The notes under the pieces: generated by a model
What the model was told of the DNA's origin: nothing
Seen by the model: the letters and a program-made list of their open reading frames with translations, nothing else
Database searches by the model: none
Assembly (NCBI GenBank): GCA_022419385.1
Contig: JAJUBI010000006.1
Coordinates: 1,054,001-1,118,000, forward strand
DNA from: Paraconiothyrium sp. Pb-2020
Lineage: Eukaryota; Ascomycota; Dothideomycetes; Pleosporales; Didymosphaeriaceae
Direction of reading: 5' to 3'
Length of the DNA: 64,000 nt
Part shown: piece by piece, positions 32,671 to 44,034 of the stretch
How the letters are laid out: every line of letters starts with the position of its first letter
Numbering within the stretch: position 1 is the first letter of the stretch
Made by a program: the position numbers and the translations under genes

Positions 32671-34538
32671 TCAATTGCCCCTTCCTCTTCCTCTGCCTGT
32701 ACCTCGGGGACCACGTTGAGCCTGTAAGCTACCACCGCCCCTTGGAGGACCAGCACCGCTATTCGCACCGCGACCGCGATCGCCTCCACCAGGATGGCCG
32801 CCTCTTCCCCCTCCATTACCAGGCGTCGCCGGTGAGGAATGAGCTTGAGAACACCTCTTATTCTTACATTCTCGATCCCAATTACACCTCGGATGTGACT
32901 CGAACTCCAACTGCACATTCGACGCTGTCTTCGGCCCCCGATGCCCAAATGCGCACTTGGTGTTCTTGCAACCATCAGAGCGTGTCTCGAAACTACACGC
33001 CGTTTGCCAGGGCGCGCGGTGGATCTCGCCGTTTGTACCGTTGGTGTTGCCCACGGGGCCTTTGCTTTCGTACATCCATGCCCATGATCTGTGGCTCCTG
33101 TTGCAACTTGGATCGGTGCATCTGGGTTGCTGTTTGCAGTGGACTTGCATGTTGGGAATGCTGAGTTGTACGCTTGTGACTGTCCACGGTCCGGGATGGC
33201 TAAAGGCGCAGTCTCTCTTGTGGCATGCGGCTCCCTGGTCACATACCTGAGCTGGAATTTGTGTGTCCGCGTTGTTTCTGTTATGCTTGCCGTGGTTTGA
33301 GAGATCAGTCATTTTTACATCACCGGCGAGCGCTTGCTGCTTGGAAGCATTGTCCGTCGGATGCACCTTCTCACACTCCAATCGTTCACAGTCTGGATCT
33401 TGGCACACTTCCGACAGCGGTTGAACGGCTTGTGCAGGCCATCCGGCGAACTTGCCTCCCGCGGCATTTTGGTATGTGACATAAGCCTCCAGACTCCCAA
33501 GCCCGCCAGTGTGCTCCGGCATGGACGGAGGAAGACCGGTCTTAAATACAGCTGGAACTGCTTCATAAACTGTGAGAATGGACTGTGCGCTTCGAACTCG
33601 TTGCTGCCAGTTATGTAACCAGCGGCCTCTTGAAGCGTACACACCAAGTTTTGTTGCTCGCTCTGCCCACGTGGTCTTTGACGAAGATGCGCGTTTATTG
33701 TATCCATTGAATAGTTCTCGTGCGGGAAATCGAAGAGCTTGTAGCTGGGGTCAATCTCTCGAATAGATCTTTCAATCTTCATCTGGAAAGGGAGGACTTC
33801 AGTATGCTGATCCTCGCGGCGTTGACACTGGTGCGATCCACGAGCGAGATTAATGATGCGTGCTGCGCGATAGAACAGTCGGTTGAGGTTCGACCAACGT
33901 AGTGCAGCTGCAAGGCCAGGCCAGCGAGCGACATGATTCGGGAAGTAGACTAAGAACTCCTCAATGGTGATCAAATGCTGAGGATGCAGCAGTTCCTTCC
34001 ACGGGAGATCCATGTAAGCCGGCGGTGCGTCCAGTATAGGTTTGTAGCTAAGAGCTTCTGCGCGTGCTAACTCTTTTGCATGATCCGATGGCCAGTAGGG
34101 CCCGGAGTACGGATCTAATTCCACATTGGGAGCGTGAGTTCCATACAATGTGCCCAGGTTACCACCGTCGCCTACATCCTGGTAAAGAGGTTTCTTGTGG
34201 ACATGCAAACGAGCATTTCGAACGTCGAACGTCACCTGGACAGTGCTTCCGGACCGGCGAATGCTGTGCAGGTCTTCGACCGGAATCTTTAATCTGTCTG
34301 CTAGCTCCGTCTTCTGTGTTTCTTCATTGATGGTATCCCAATCGTCTACGTCCATTTCATAGCTTGCGCGGCGGTCCCATTGGCTCTGGTCGGCTTTGTA
34401 TTGGAGTCTGTTGGCAAATGTCCTATGCGCGACAGAGCGTGGGTGTCGTTTTTGGAAAGTTCGTTCTGCGTGGTAGGAAAAATCGATGTCAAGGAAAATG
34501 TCATCCTCCACGGGCGGTGGTCTTTTGCCTGTCATCAT
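32671..34538 (-). CDS. CCCH zinc-finger protein with five Nab2-like fingers and an RGG tail
   Basis: Two exons (34538-33620, 33569-32671) joined by a proposed 50 bp intron (33570-33619, unusual donor GTTACA, acceptor CACAG) give 605 residues. The two long frames differ in phase and need this join. The N-terminal 300 residues form no domain I know. From about residue 362 come five fingers of the form C-x(4-8)-C-x4-C-x3-H (CQDPDCERLECEKVH, CDQGAACHKRDCAFSH, CKQQPRCTDPSCNRSH, one with a longer first loop, CNWDRECKNKRCSQAH). This spacing is that of the poly(A)-binding proteins Nab2/ZC3H14 rather than the C-x8-C-x5-C-x3-H type. The C-terminus is rich in Gly and Arg (RGG-like). An RNA-binding role is likely; a poly(A) target is inferred. 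Confidence 0.75.
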
Positions 34539-34796
34539 GCATAGGGTTCAGCAATCAATTCAATGTATGATTGAAAGGGTTGCGAAGACCGGAGAGCCAG
34601 GAAAATCTAGGTAACCCCGCTCGGGACCAAAGAAGGCAGATATTCATTGTTGTAGAATTAGCACAAAGAAATATACTACCGGCATCAGTTACCTTGAGTC
34701 TTTGTCTCCACCTGAAGGTACACATGGTCCATAACAACTATCTTTGGATAGCCTATGCAGACAAAGACCGATCTAGATAGACGATAATACTTGACC

Positions 34797-36226
34797 TCAG
34801 GCGATTGGATCGCACACCACAAACTCATTGAAGACACCTGTCCCAAGTCAGCACTTTACCAAAGCAAGAAGTCCATTACTCACCCCCCATGAACAATCGT
34901 CCGGTCCTAACATCATGCCTCACAGTGGTAATCCCATTCATAATTTCCGCCTCACTATCTTCAAGCACCTTCTCCATCTGGTACGACCCTTCAATTTTGT
35001 TGACCTTCCAAATCGTTGCTGGCGTCTTGTGACGGACAGGGTCTTCAGCCCATTTGAACAATTTCACGCCGTCTGGAAACCCAGGGATCCACAGTTCACC
35101 ATTACCGTCAAGCGCTAGGTTGTCGACCGGCATGCCAACGTTGATAGTATCGAGAAGTATGAACGTAGGCGGAATTTCGGTATTTTCGTCGAACGGCTTG
35201 AGGGAGTATACAGAGATAGTGCCGCTGATGGTGGCCGGAACGTAAATGAGCTCATCTGCGCCGCGAGCGAGCCCGTTCGGCATCTTGAAAGTTCGAGGGG
35301 GTGTGACAGGGAAGCAGGTGGAGGCGGACGAGCAGTAGGTTACGCCGCCGCCGCCGATGTAGTCGTCAAGGGTTCTGCGCTATGTTGTTTTAGATCTTCG
35401 ACGGTTTGGAAATTGGAGAAAAAGCAACACTCACCAGTCCTAGCGACTTCGAGTGATCATTCGTCACCACGAATGCCCCGCCACCCACCGCCGCAACATT
35501 GTTCGGCGTATAGATACTCTTCGGATCCCACACGGTCCTCAAGTGTTTCATACTGCTCGATCCTCTCTTGTGTTCGAACACGTCGATTGTTGCATTTGCA
35601 CCAGTTTTGGTGGCGTCAACGTGTCTGCCCTGCACATCGACTGGCGGGCGTTGATTAATATGATAGAAGTGCACGGTACGTTTGTCGATGACCTCGGCGT
35701 CGAACCCAAGAAAGTCAGCGGACGAGTCGCCCGTCGGAGAGACATAGTTATTAAGCTTAATAGCGCGAATGGGGAATGAACCATCAGGCAGTTCGCTGTC
35801 GATTGAGAGAGCCAAGAATTCAGTGCCGCCTTCCCTTCTCGCAGAAACATTAACTCTCTTCAGCCTGGCATCGGGTCAATATCGACGGTCCAGTTTCTCT
35901 GGGGTTGGATGCTTACGCTTCGTTCCACGCAAGTCGACCAACGGTTGTCGCACACGCAGCGTATAATCTGTGAGGCACATTAAAACAATGGCTCCAGATA
36001 TGTGGAGGGGATTTTACATTCTCTCCTGGTCGTCCAACCATATATCTTCACAACCTGTCAACCTCTTGTCCGTGATCTTCCGACATTTGTATGGAAAGTC
36101 ATCGATGGTTTGTACTACTCGACCCACGCCGAGCACGACGTACAGAAGGTCCTTCAACGAAAGCTGCCAGAGCACTCCGCCGAAGACTGCAAAAGCTGAA
36201 CCGAGGATGAGCAGTCTGCGAGCCAT
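34797..36226 (-). CDS. Paraoxonase/arylesterase-like calcium-dependent lactonase
   Basis: Five exons (36226-36018, 35967-35917, 35864-35435, 35379-34884, 34837-34797) with introns of 50, 52, 55 and 46 bp give 408 residues. An N-terminal hydrophobic segment (LLILGSAFAVFGGVLW, about 5-20) is probably a signal anchor, as in mammalian paraoxonases. The six-bladed propeller retains calcium-ligand contexts of that family: CEDIW (E60, D61), VTNDHS, MPNGLA and VDNLALDGNGELWIPG. The last two short segments (MGG-VFNEF) are recovered only by splicing. It may hydrolyse lactones or aryl esters at the ER or outside the cell; the natural substrate is unknown. The first ATG in frame is at 36226. Confidence 0.85.
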
Positions 36227-36856
36227 AGCACAGATGATAGACTTGGAGAAACAGAGCACTCTAGGAACTACTATTTTGAACTCAAGAAGATCTGTGTGGT
36301 GCGGGGTAGTGGGACGACTTTACTTCGTCGTCTCACCGATATAAGCAGAAGCTTGGAGTATGGAAGTAAGCAGCGGCACGGTTCATCGAGAACTCCGAGT
36401 CTGGAAGCATGCCGAAATCCTGGTTTGTGTTGCAGGATTGGCGAGCCATTCGTTTATCTGCAGCTGAGCTTGGGTGCAGATCGTCACCCAATGCAGTTGG
36501 GGGCTGGATCTTACGTTGTTCAGGAAGACATATTAATCGCGACAAACTGGATGACTGTCCTGTCCTCAGCCTTCGGACACGAAGCCTTTGAGATCTCTCT
36601 AAAACTTCATCGTGCATCGGCTATGTCCCGGTGAACGTTCCATGGCATACCTCTGAGGTGCCCGATAGGTAACAGATGCAAGCAATATGTAACGGCCCAT
36701 GAAAATGTGAGATCGAGTACATACGCAATACAATTTCTCGAATATACTGTTGGTGTTTGAGAGTAGGTCAAGCGAGTCGAATTACGGGGCTGAAGCTCCG
36801 AGGATATTTGGTTACTTTCGTGAAGGCACAGGCACGTTGCTCTACTCTTCACTTGC
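36227..36856. other. Intergenic region between two minus-strand genes
   Basis: This contains the paraoxonase-like promoter and the 3' flank of the SDR gene. No gene is seen. Confidence 0.4.
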
Positions 36857-37636
36857 TCAAGCGGGTACGTGCACGCCCGTAAAGTCGGCGCAAATCTGCA
36901 GCAAGCTTTCCTGCGCTTTCTCATCATCCGTGACAGCCTGTGCCCGTCCTTCTGTCGGTCCAGGATTGTAGTAGATGCCACTGCGTTGCGCATCTTTCTC
37001 TTCTCCCTCTGCCAGCATAACATATGTAGCTACCGCTGCTTCCGTATCCCCAGATGCATTTGCGCCGCCCATCTTCGTGGGTAGCCAGCCTGGATCTAGC
37101 GAATTGCTCTTCACATCTGCCCATCGCCGCGCAAAGGCTTTCGCAAACATGACATTGTGCACCTTGCTTGCGCGATACGCTTTGATGGGATCGTATTCCT
37201 TCTCCCCTCGTTGTCTCCACAAGATATCTTCCAGACTACCGTCGCCGCTCTGATGCATATCACTCGACACGAAGACCAGCCTCTTCGGCCGATTAATTAG
37301 GCACGTAAGGATATACGGCGCGAGGGTGTTCACCGCTGCGAGCGGAGGTATGCCGTCTGCTGTTTCGCTCCACGGATTGCGGAAGAGGCCGGCGTTGTGA
37401 ATAACGCAATCGAAGGAACCGAGCTTGTTCACGTCTTCGGCGAGCTTCTTGGTATCGGCGAGGCTGGAGAGGTCACCTGTGACCACAGTTTCGGCGCCAG
37501 GGCATGCTTTTGTCGCGTCGTCGGCGCGTTGTGCACTTCGGGCGTGGAGGACAACTGAGTGACCGCGAGCTACTAGGCGTTGGGCGACAATTGACCCCAG
37601 CCCGTCGGAGGAACCTGTAATGAATATGCGCGCCAT
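36857..37636 (-). CDS. Short-chain dehydrogenase/reductase
   Basis: An intronless complete SDR of 259 residues. It starts directly with the Rossmann strand MARIFITGSSDGLG (TGxxxGxG). A CVIHNAG segment (the structural NAG), VFVSSD with the active-site serine, and YRASK with the catalytic Tyr and Lys follow, then a DPGW segment. The HAR segment after beta2 (VVLHARS) suggests NADPH preference. The substrate is unknown. It is unrelated in detail to the broken SDR at 2091 and appears intact. Confidence 0.85.
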   Translation of the reverse strand: MARIFITGSSDGLGSIVAQRLVARGHSVVLHARSAQRADDATKACPGAETVVTGDLSSLADTKKLAEDVNKLGSFDCVIHNAGLFRNPWSETADGIPPLAAVNTLAPYILTCLINRPKRLVFVSSDMHQSGDGSLEDILWRQRGEKEYDPIKAYRASKVHNVMFAKAFARRWADVKSNSLDPGWLPTKMGGANASGDTEAAVATYVMLAEGEEKDAQRSGIYYNPGPTEGRAQAVTDDEKAQESLLQICADFTGVHVPA

Positions 37637-38479
37637 AGAGGTACGCGTATCTGGACGTTGTGACTGATGATAATCGCATAGGTACCCCTCGCTACGCCGC
37701 TACAGCGCCTGGGGCGCTACGAAACACCTGGGCATGTCACAAAGAACGTGACATGTCTTTAACGGCCTTTTCGTAGTCGTTTCCAGCGCATGATCATGAC
37801 TCACAGAGCATTGAGAGATCCGCAGCCCTACAGATCGCGAGGTAGAAGGCATGTTCAAAGTATCATTGCCTATCCTCACGGGAACGATGCCGCATCCCGT
37901 TACATAATAGCGCAGGGCTGGCTCAGCAAGTGCTAACTCCGCTTTCACCCGGGCGATTGTACCTTTCGTACTAAACCTTTGGACCAGCTTCCGTTCTTTA
38001 TGACGTTATTTAGTATCTATTCAGTTATTTCGCAAAAAATGTGAGAGCTGCAGTACAGCTCGGGGCCGAACATGCCTGAGGTACAACCACCAAACGCCGA
38101 AGATCCGACAGTGGAGCAGAAATGCACTGATTCACATACCTAAATTCGTCCGAGTATGATCCTGTCATTCAAGATCGCGACCGAACTTGACTGCATCTGT
38201 GTGTAGTTTGCTCAACGCTGAATAGGCTTCAACGAGAAAAGGCAGCATGTAACGTAAGATACGACGTATGGCTAGCGGATTTCCGCAAGTGTACGAAGCC
38301 GGGTCAGGTAATCCTACGCATACGCTATTTTCTCACTGACCTGAACGGTGCGCAAATTACACAAAATTGCCGTCGGCATTAGGCGGACGATGTCATCAAT
38401 GGGATATATAGATCTGGGCGTCCGAGACATGTCAGTGACTGTAGCGCTGCTGCAGCATCTCCAATACTAACAGCTTTAC
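37637..38479. other. Divergent intergenic region with a TATA box for the lipase
   Basis: This is the shared upstream region of the SDR (minus) and the lipase (plus). TATATA at 38405-38410 lies about 75 bp before the lipase ATG. No gene is seen. Confidence 0.45.
38405..38410 (+). promoter_or_regulatory. TATA box of the secretory lipase gene
   Basis: GGGATATATAGA lies about 75 bp upstream of the start codon at 38480, consistent with an inducible fungal promoter. Confidence 0.45.
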
Positions 38480-39796
38480 ATGATCAACATGCATCAAACC
38501 CGATTCTTCGCAGCACTGGTCTGCCTTTTAGCACCTTATAGTATCGTAGCTTCACCGTTACGGGTGCAGCCATATTCCCCATCAGAGCCACTACCACCAA
38601 GTGGAGATCCTTTTTACACTGCGCCGCGTGGTTTCGAGAAGACAGCACCTGGAACAATACTGCGCATCCGCCACGCTCCCGGAAACGTCACGACCGTGGT
38701 AGCGAATGCCTCAGCTGTCTATAACATTGTTTACCGCACAACCAACTCAGATTATAAACCTTCGTTCGCCATTACAACGTTGTTTGTCCCTTTCCAGAAC
38801 GCCACCTCTGCGACCAACTCATCGCAAACATCGCTGCTCTCCATTCAGATTCCGTACAATTCAGCTTGGGTGGATGCAAGCCCCAGCTATGCGATATACT
38901 ACGATTTTGCGCAGCCAGCGTAAGTAGATCGCACCCTTTTTAGAACCTTTTCGATCACGCAAAATATCAAGCTTGAGCTGGCAGCTGACTTAAGGTTCAT
39001 GTCCAGTTTTGGGGGAAGTTCTACAAATGACGACACTTCCTACGCCCTTGGAAATGGCTGGTTCGTCAACATGCCCGACCACGAAGGACCCACTGCCTCC
39101 TTCGCAATGGGGATCTCAGAAGGTCATGCAACTCTCGATTCTATTCGAGCCGTTCTCTCTTCAGGCCTTCTTCCAAAGAACACGCACACCAAGTACGCCA
39201 TGTGGGGATATTCTGGTGGTTCAGTAGCCAGCGAATGGGCGTCTGAGCTGCAAGAGCAATATGCGCCCGAGCTCAGCTTCTCCGGCATGGCGATCGGTGG
39301 CTGCGTGCCCAACATCACCGAAACGCGCAACAACCTCACAGGAACCGCATATGCGGGTCTGCTCCCGGGTGCATACCTTGGGCTGACGAGCCAGGACAAC
39401 GAAGCCCGGGCATACCTCATTTCGCGCCTCAAAACATCGGGCCTGTACAATGCCACGGCCTTTCTCGCAGATCTCAACCTCACGGTCACCCAGGCCTTTG
39501 CTACTTATGCGGGTCAGGATGTCTACTCGTACTTCATCAATGGACGCGCCGACCTTGAGGATCCTATCTTGACGAAGATTTTGGACAGAAACTGGTACCA
39601 GGACTACCATGGTGTTCCACTGATGCCCACATTTGTGTATAAGGCGATTGGTGATGAATTCTCGACTGTAAAGTCAACGGATGCGTTGGTCGAACGATGG
39701 TGCGGTATTGGCGTTGATGTTGAGTATCAGCGCAATACCGTGGGTAACCATCTCACAGAGATCACGAACGGGAAGATGAGGGCATTGAACTGGTGA
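38480..39796 (+). CDS. Secretory lipase (LIP family, alpha/beta hydrolase)
   Basis: Two exons (38480-38919, 38995-39796) with a 75 bp intron give 413 residues. A signal peptide ends near VASPLR (core FFAALVCLLAPYSIVA). The nucleophile elbow is WGYSGGS, with a G-x-S-G-G form typical of the Candida-type secretory lipase family (PF03583). Upstream YALGNGWFVNMPDHEG gives the conserved DHEG segment. Downstream are the probable acid in AIGDEFS and the His in TVGNHL, each placed as in that family. Several N-x-S/T sites suggest glycosylation. It hydrolyses extracellular acylglycerols or related esters. A second in-frame ATG at 38489 is an equally good start. Confidence 0.88.
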
Positions 39797-40128
39797 CTGT
39801 CTTTGAAGGGACAGAGACAGTGTGGTTGTTCAGTAAAGAATGTGACCGTAGATGTCGCGAGCTCTGCGTCGTAGATGTAATGGCCCACGCGCGGCATACG
39901 ATTCACCTGAATCACTGTAATGCTATTTGTGAAATGTCATGTATAAGCTACGGAGCTACCTAGGTGCACGCTAGTGTTGTATACCACTGCCAAAACAGGG
40001 TCCTGTAACAATCACTGATGCTTGTATAGACGGAGATCTGATATCTTCTTGTCTCCTGTTTTTGGTGAAGACCCTCCTAACCTTTGATATATTTTGTTGG
40101 TATGCTAAGGGATATGAACTATTGTATG
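39797..40128. other. Convergent intergenic region
   Basis: This separates the 3' ends of the lipase gene (plus) and the HDO-like gene (minus). Nothing else is seen. Confidence 0.4.
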
Positions 40129-42426
40129 CTAACCAGAACAACTGTAATCACTTTTCGCAGAGCTGACAGATCTTAATGCTCGTCTCGCAACTGCAATGCC
40201 CCTCTCGAAGTCGTTCCTCCGCGCGTCATTACGCTGAAAATCCTGCCTGCAGGCCTCAAGCCCACTTCTTTCCCTAGCTGCGATTCCCCCTAAAGTAGCT
40301 CTTCCTTCATCACTCAGAACTGCTTCGTGTACTCCAGGTAACCCGATCACTTCATGTACCTCCATTAAAGCCCACGACATGCCGACCAAAACATCACGGT
40401 ATGCCAACCATCGCATTCCCATCCACAGCATCCATTCAGAAAGTGCAGCAGACTCAGCACAACCCAGCGCTACCGCCTCTTTTAGAGTTTGTGGTTTGCG
40501 CAGACCTGCTCGAGCGCACATATCCAATCCAAGCTCGACGATGCCGCATGCCGCGCCGGAATCGGTGCGTCGCACTTCTTCCATCCCGGCTACGCCTGAT
40601 CCTTCGATGTCGAAGCCGGTTTGGGCTCGAAGGACGCGGATGAGAGCAGAACCAAAGGTATCTGCTGCACGAACGGGGACAGATGGAAGCGACTCAAGAA
40701 GAGCGGTCGATGCGAACCAGAGGGGTAAGAAGTTGTGAACCTCGATGGAAGAGACATCCACAGGAGGCTCATTTGCCAGTGTATCAATGACGCTCTCATG
40801 TAGTAGGCGTGCTGGTGCGGGAAGGTTTTGAGGAGTAAGTAGAACGGGGTATTGCTCCAGGATATCTGAATAGTGTGATCCAAGGTTCGAACAGTCTGAG
40901 GATGATTGCTTGGTGAATTCGAAGTATATCTGAGGACCATATGATGGCGTTTGATGCGGTTCTCCAAGCTCGTCGATCCACGCTTTCACAATTTTGACTT
41001 CGCTCTGCGTGAAGCTGCCGAACATGCGCCCCTCCCATGACAGCTCTCTTACCAGCCTGCTTTTCTGACTATCTCCTTTTATGATCCAAGGCTTACAAGA
41101 ACCCAAGTCATGCAAAAAATTTCTCTGCCAGTTGGGGTCTGCAAATGCCCGTGGCTCAAGCCAGTCGACCAAAGAACGACGGCCAATCTTCAGGCGACTA
41201 TTGCAGTGGATCTTGTGTGCCACCGCACACTTTGCAGCGAATATCTCCACTAACGATGCTTCCGTCTTAGACCTTGGAAAGGGAGTTTCGTCGGGCCGGT
41301 CCGTTTTCAGCGAGGGACTTTCCGGTGTAGTGGGAAGGCCTTCAGCGAGAATGTACCCAGCTTGTACGCGTCTCCACGCGACTTCAGCCGCGTCTTTTCC
41401 CTCAGTCTCTTCTATTACATTTATGTAATCGACCACTGTTGCCATCGCCATAGCTGCATGACCAGTATCAGCATTGTCGATGCAGATGTGCAACTCGAAG
41501 TAATAAGCATTGAGCCGCACTTCGCGAAGCTCCTTAATAGTTTTTAAAAGATGAAGCGGCAGGCTCTCATATGCCATGTTGAAGCCGAGCGCTTCGGGAA
41601 GAAAGTCGTGTGCAAAGAGCGATATGAGCAACTGGGCCACGGCAGCTTTCCAGCACCGGGCTTCGTCTAATCCATGCCGCGAGTGAATGAAGTCCTCAGA
41701 ATCAGCGGCAGGAAGTCCGGCTTCGATCTCGCTCATCAGCTCACGATACACGTGGACGTGATTCTTTGCCAAATCGCCATCCCCAAGCTCTTCTGACATT
41801 ACTTGCCACGCATTCTTGGTAATCTTTCGGAACATGAATGGTGTAGTGATCTTGTTTATGTGCCCAAGCCAGGCCCCATCTACGTACTTGACTGGCGCAG
41901 CTTGCTTAAGCCACCATTTGGCCTCGGTCTTGTCGGCAAACATCTCGCGTGGGCCTCCTGCTTTGCGGCGCGCAATGTACTCTTCATATTCGTTGGCCAC
42001 ATCGTCGTCTTTCGCTTTCAGAAATTTGTTCAGCTTGTCCGCGGAGAAGTCCTGGATGTCGAGGATGGTGTCGTCGGCATGCTTCTGTGCATCCGCAACT
42101 GTCGATGACAACAAGGTGAGAAGAAGCTTGCGACATTCGGGCAGTATGTCGGGGTGGCGTTCGAGGTTGTGTAGCTTGTAGTATAATTGTTTTTGTGATT
42201 GCATCTCCTTGGTGACCGTCGCATCTTGACCATGCACAATGGGCTCCTCTAAGTCTTCCTCACATGGTGGCTTTACGTCGCTGTAGGCAGGTAACGTTGG
42301 ACTGGGTGGGATCTCGACATCTTTTCTTCTCGATCTGCCCTTGGACAGGCGGGTGCGGATTTTATCATACGCTATAATAGCCAGGAAAGAGATAAGGACG
42401 GCTATCGTAGTTTGTAAGATGAACAT
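40129..42426 (-). CDS. Membrane-anchored iron-containing redox enzyme-like protein (heme-oxygenase-like HDO fold)
   Basis: An intronless frame of 765 residues from the first ATG (42426). The open frame extends 26 codons upstream without an ATG. Residues 2-19 (MFILQTTIAVLISFLAIIAY) form a signal anchor followed by basic residues. A region of about residues 205-340 resembles PF14518 (iron-containing redox enzyme): an entry segment with GDGD...NHVHVY, then a helix with E278, E287 and H292 (LPEALGFNMAYESLPLH), then YYFELHICIDNADTGH with E311, H313, D317, D320 and H323. In HDO enzymes such residues bind a di-iron centre (family knowledge). Here the spacing before the last His is two residues longer than usual, so activity is not assured. 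The C-terminal 400 residues are helical and unrecognised. It is divergent from a methyltransferase gene. Confidence 0.65.
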   Translation of the reverse strand: MFILQTTIAVLISFLAIIAYDKIRTRLSKGRSRRKDVEIPPSPTLPAYSDVKPPCEEDLEEPIVHGQDATVTKEMQSQKQLYYKLHNLERHPDILPECRKLLLTLLSSTVADAQKHADDTILDIQDFSADKLNKFLKAKDDDVANEYEEYIARRKAGGPREMFADKTEAKWWLKQAAPVKYVDGAWLGHINKITTPFMFRKITKNAWQVMSEELGDGDLAKNHVHVYRELMSEIEAGLPAADSEDFIHSRHGLDEARCWKAAVAQLLISLFAHDFLPEALGFNMAYESLPLHLLKTIKELREVRLNAYYFELHICIDNADTGHAAMAMATVVDYINVIEETEGKDAAEVAWRRVQAGYILAEGLPTTPESPSLKTDRPDETPFPRSKTEASLVEIFAAKCAVAHKIHCNSRLKIGRRSLVDWLEPRAFADPNWQRNFLHDLGSCKPWIIKGDSQKSRLVRELSWEGRMFGSFTQSEVKIVKAWIDELGEPHQTPSYGPQIYFEFTKQSSSDCSNLGSHYSDILEQYPVLLTPQNLPAPARLLHESVIDTLANEPPVDVSSIEVHNFLPLWFASTALLESLPSVPVRAADTFGSALIRVLRAQTGFDIEGSGVAGMEEVRRTDSGAACGIVELGLDMCARAGLRKPQTLKEAVALGCAESAALSEWMLWMGMRWLAYRDVLVGMSWALMEVHEVIGLPGVHEAVLSDEGRATLGGIAARERSGLEACRQDFQRNDARRNDFERGIAVARRALRSVSSAKSDYSCSG

Positions 42427-42863
42427 GTTGTGCGTATCAATGCAGCCAGTGGTATCGGTTGCATTGGTGATTTTGAGTAGGCGGCCTGGGGCGACATGTT
42501 CCACAAAGGGTAATCACGATGACGATGGGCACCAGGTCATGACCGCAACCCAGCGTAGCGGACCTGAAAACACGCCCGGGGCCCGTCACATGGCCACCTC
42601 TCAGCGCAACTAGCTTGGTCTGGAGCGTGTACGATCGACCGCGAGGGGGATGGGCTCATCTGCAGCCAATCACTTCTATGTTCCTCGGACCCTGAATCTG
42701 TCAACGTGACGCTAGCAAGCGTTTCCGGGACTAATCTCCACGTCACGGTGACCACAACATGTCCCCATACAACGTTTGCCCTTCAAACCAAGGCACTACG
42801 AGATGTTGCTATTTGTCTCATATTGCGCCGTGACTTTTGCCCGCGGAACCGTACAATTCGAAC
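42427..42863. promoter_or_regulatory. Divergent promoter region of the HDO-like and methyltransferase genes
   Basis: 437 bp separate two divergent start codons. Shared regulation is possible (inference). No clear TATA box was found. Confidence 0.4.
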
Positions 42864-43936
42864 ATGTCCGGAAACACCGCCTACGAGGCACTCATGGACC
42901 ACCTGGCCAAAGTGAAGTATGCCTATGTTTGCCCTTCGCCCGAGACTCAAGCTAGAGTGGTCCGAAAAAGGACTGTAGACGCATCCACTGCGGAAGCGAA
43001 GAGTGCGCAAGACTTTTTCGGTTGGAATTTACCATGTACAAGGTACAAGACCTATCTTCTATTGTATTGTGTTCAAAGCACGCTGATAGGCAAGTTAGAG
43101 AGGCGTTGAAGAGCATCGTCCCTGAAAATATCTTGGAGCATTTGTGCCACACCGGTATCATTACATTGAGCGGTGACAAGTATCGCTCAACAGTACGCGT
43201 ATCCAACTTCTACCTCCCTAGGGTACCAGGTCGCCACCCCGAATCTCCATCGCTCTACTATGTCCACTCATCCTTCCCCGCCGCATCAGATGCCGTTTTC
43301 TTCGGGCCAGATACGTACCTATTCGTATCATGGCTACAAAAGGCAGTACGCCATCTCCCGGACGCACCCAGCTCCATCATAGACGTGTGCTGCGGCTCAG
43401 GTGCAGGTGCGATACATATGGCAAGGACATACAGGCAAGCAAAAGTGTTGGGATTAGACCTGAATCCGCGCGCTCTATCACTGGGTGGTATAAACGCCCA
43501 GTTAGCAGGAGTCAATGTTGACTTCCACGAATCGAACTTGTATGCTGCTGTACCTCAAACTTTAAAATCTTCCGGTATAGACGTTGTCGTCAGCAATCCC
43601 CCTTACATTGCTTCAACTACTGAAGGTGAAGATCTACCAATATATGCGGATGGGGGTGCTAAATTTGGACTGGACATTTCTTTCAAGATCGTAGAGGAGG
43701 CTCTCAAGATACTCTCTTCGAATGGGATCATAATGCTGTATACAGGAGTCGCAATACCTACGGTTGATCCCACGCACGACGCGCTACTAGAAGAGCTAAA
43801 GAACGTCGAGGGTACTGATTTGATAGAGTATACGGTACTACATCCCGATATGTGGTCAGAAGAGATCGGTCAGGGCGCATACGCAGATGTCTGTAGAATC
43901 CAAGTCGTCGGAGCAGTATTGAAAAGACGGGACTGA
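42864..43936 (+). CDS. Class I SAM-dependent methyltransferase with NPPY motif (HemK/PrmC-like)
   Basis: Two exons (42864-43042, 43090-43936) with a 47 bp intron (GTACAAG...GATAG) give 341 residues. The N-terminal helical part carries DFFGWNLPC. The Rossmann methyltransferase core has motif I DVCCGSGAGA starting at D158, LGLDLNP as the acidic loop, and VVSNPPY with NPPY at 229-232. NPPY occurs in N-methyltransferases acting on amide or amino nitrogens, including release-factor glutamine methylases, but also in small-molecule enzymes. The N-terminal domain is not that of eukaryotic MTQ enzymes, so a protein-glutamine substrate is not assumed. Its divergent partner is the HDO-like enzyme, which could mean a joint small-molecule pathway (inference). 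Confidence 0.8.
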
Positions 43937-44034
43937 GGCAAACAGAGCTGCGGTATTCGACGCAGGGCCGGAATATATGAGACCACATTCCGTAAGTGTG
44001 ATATGGCCAGAGTATATCATTGCAATTTTGGAAG

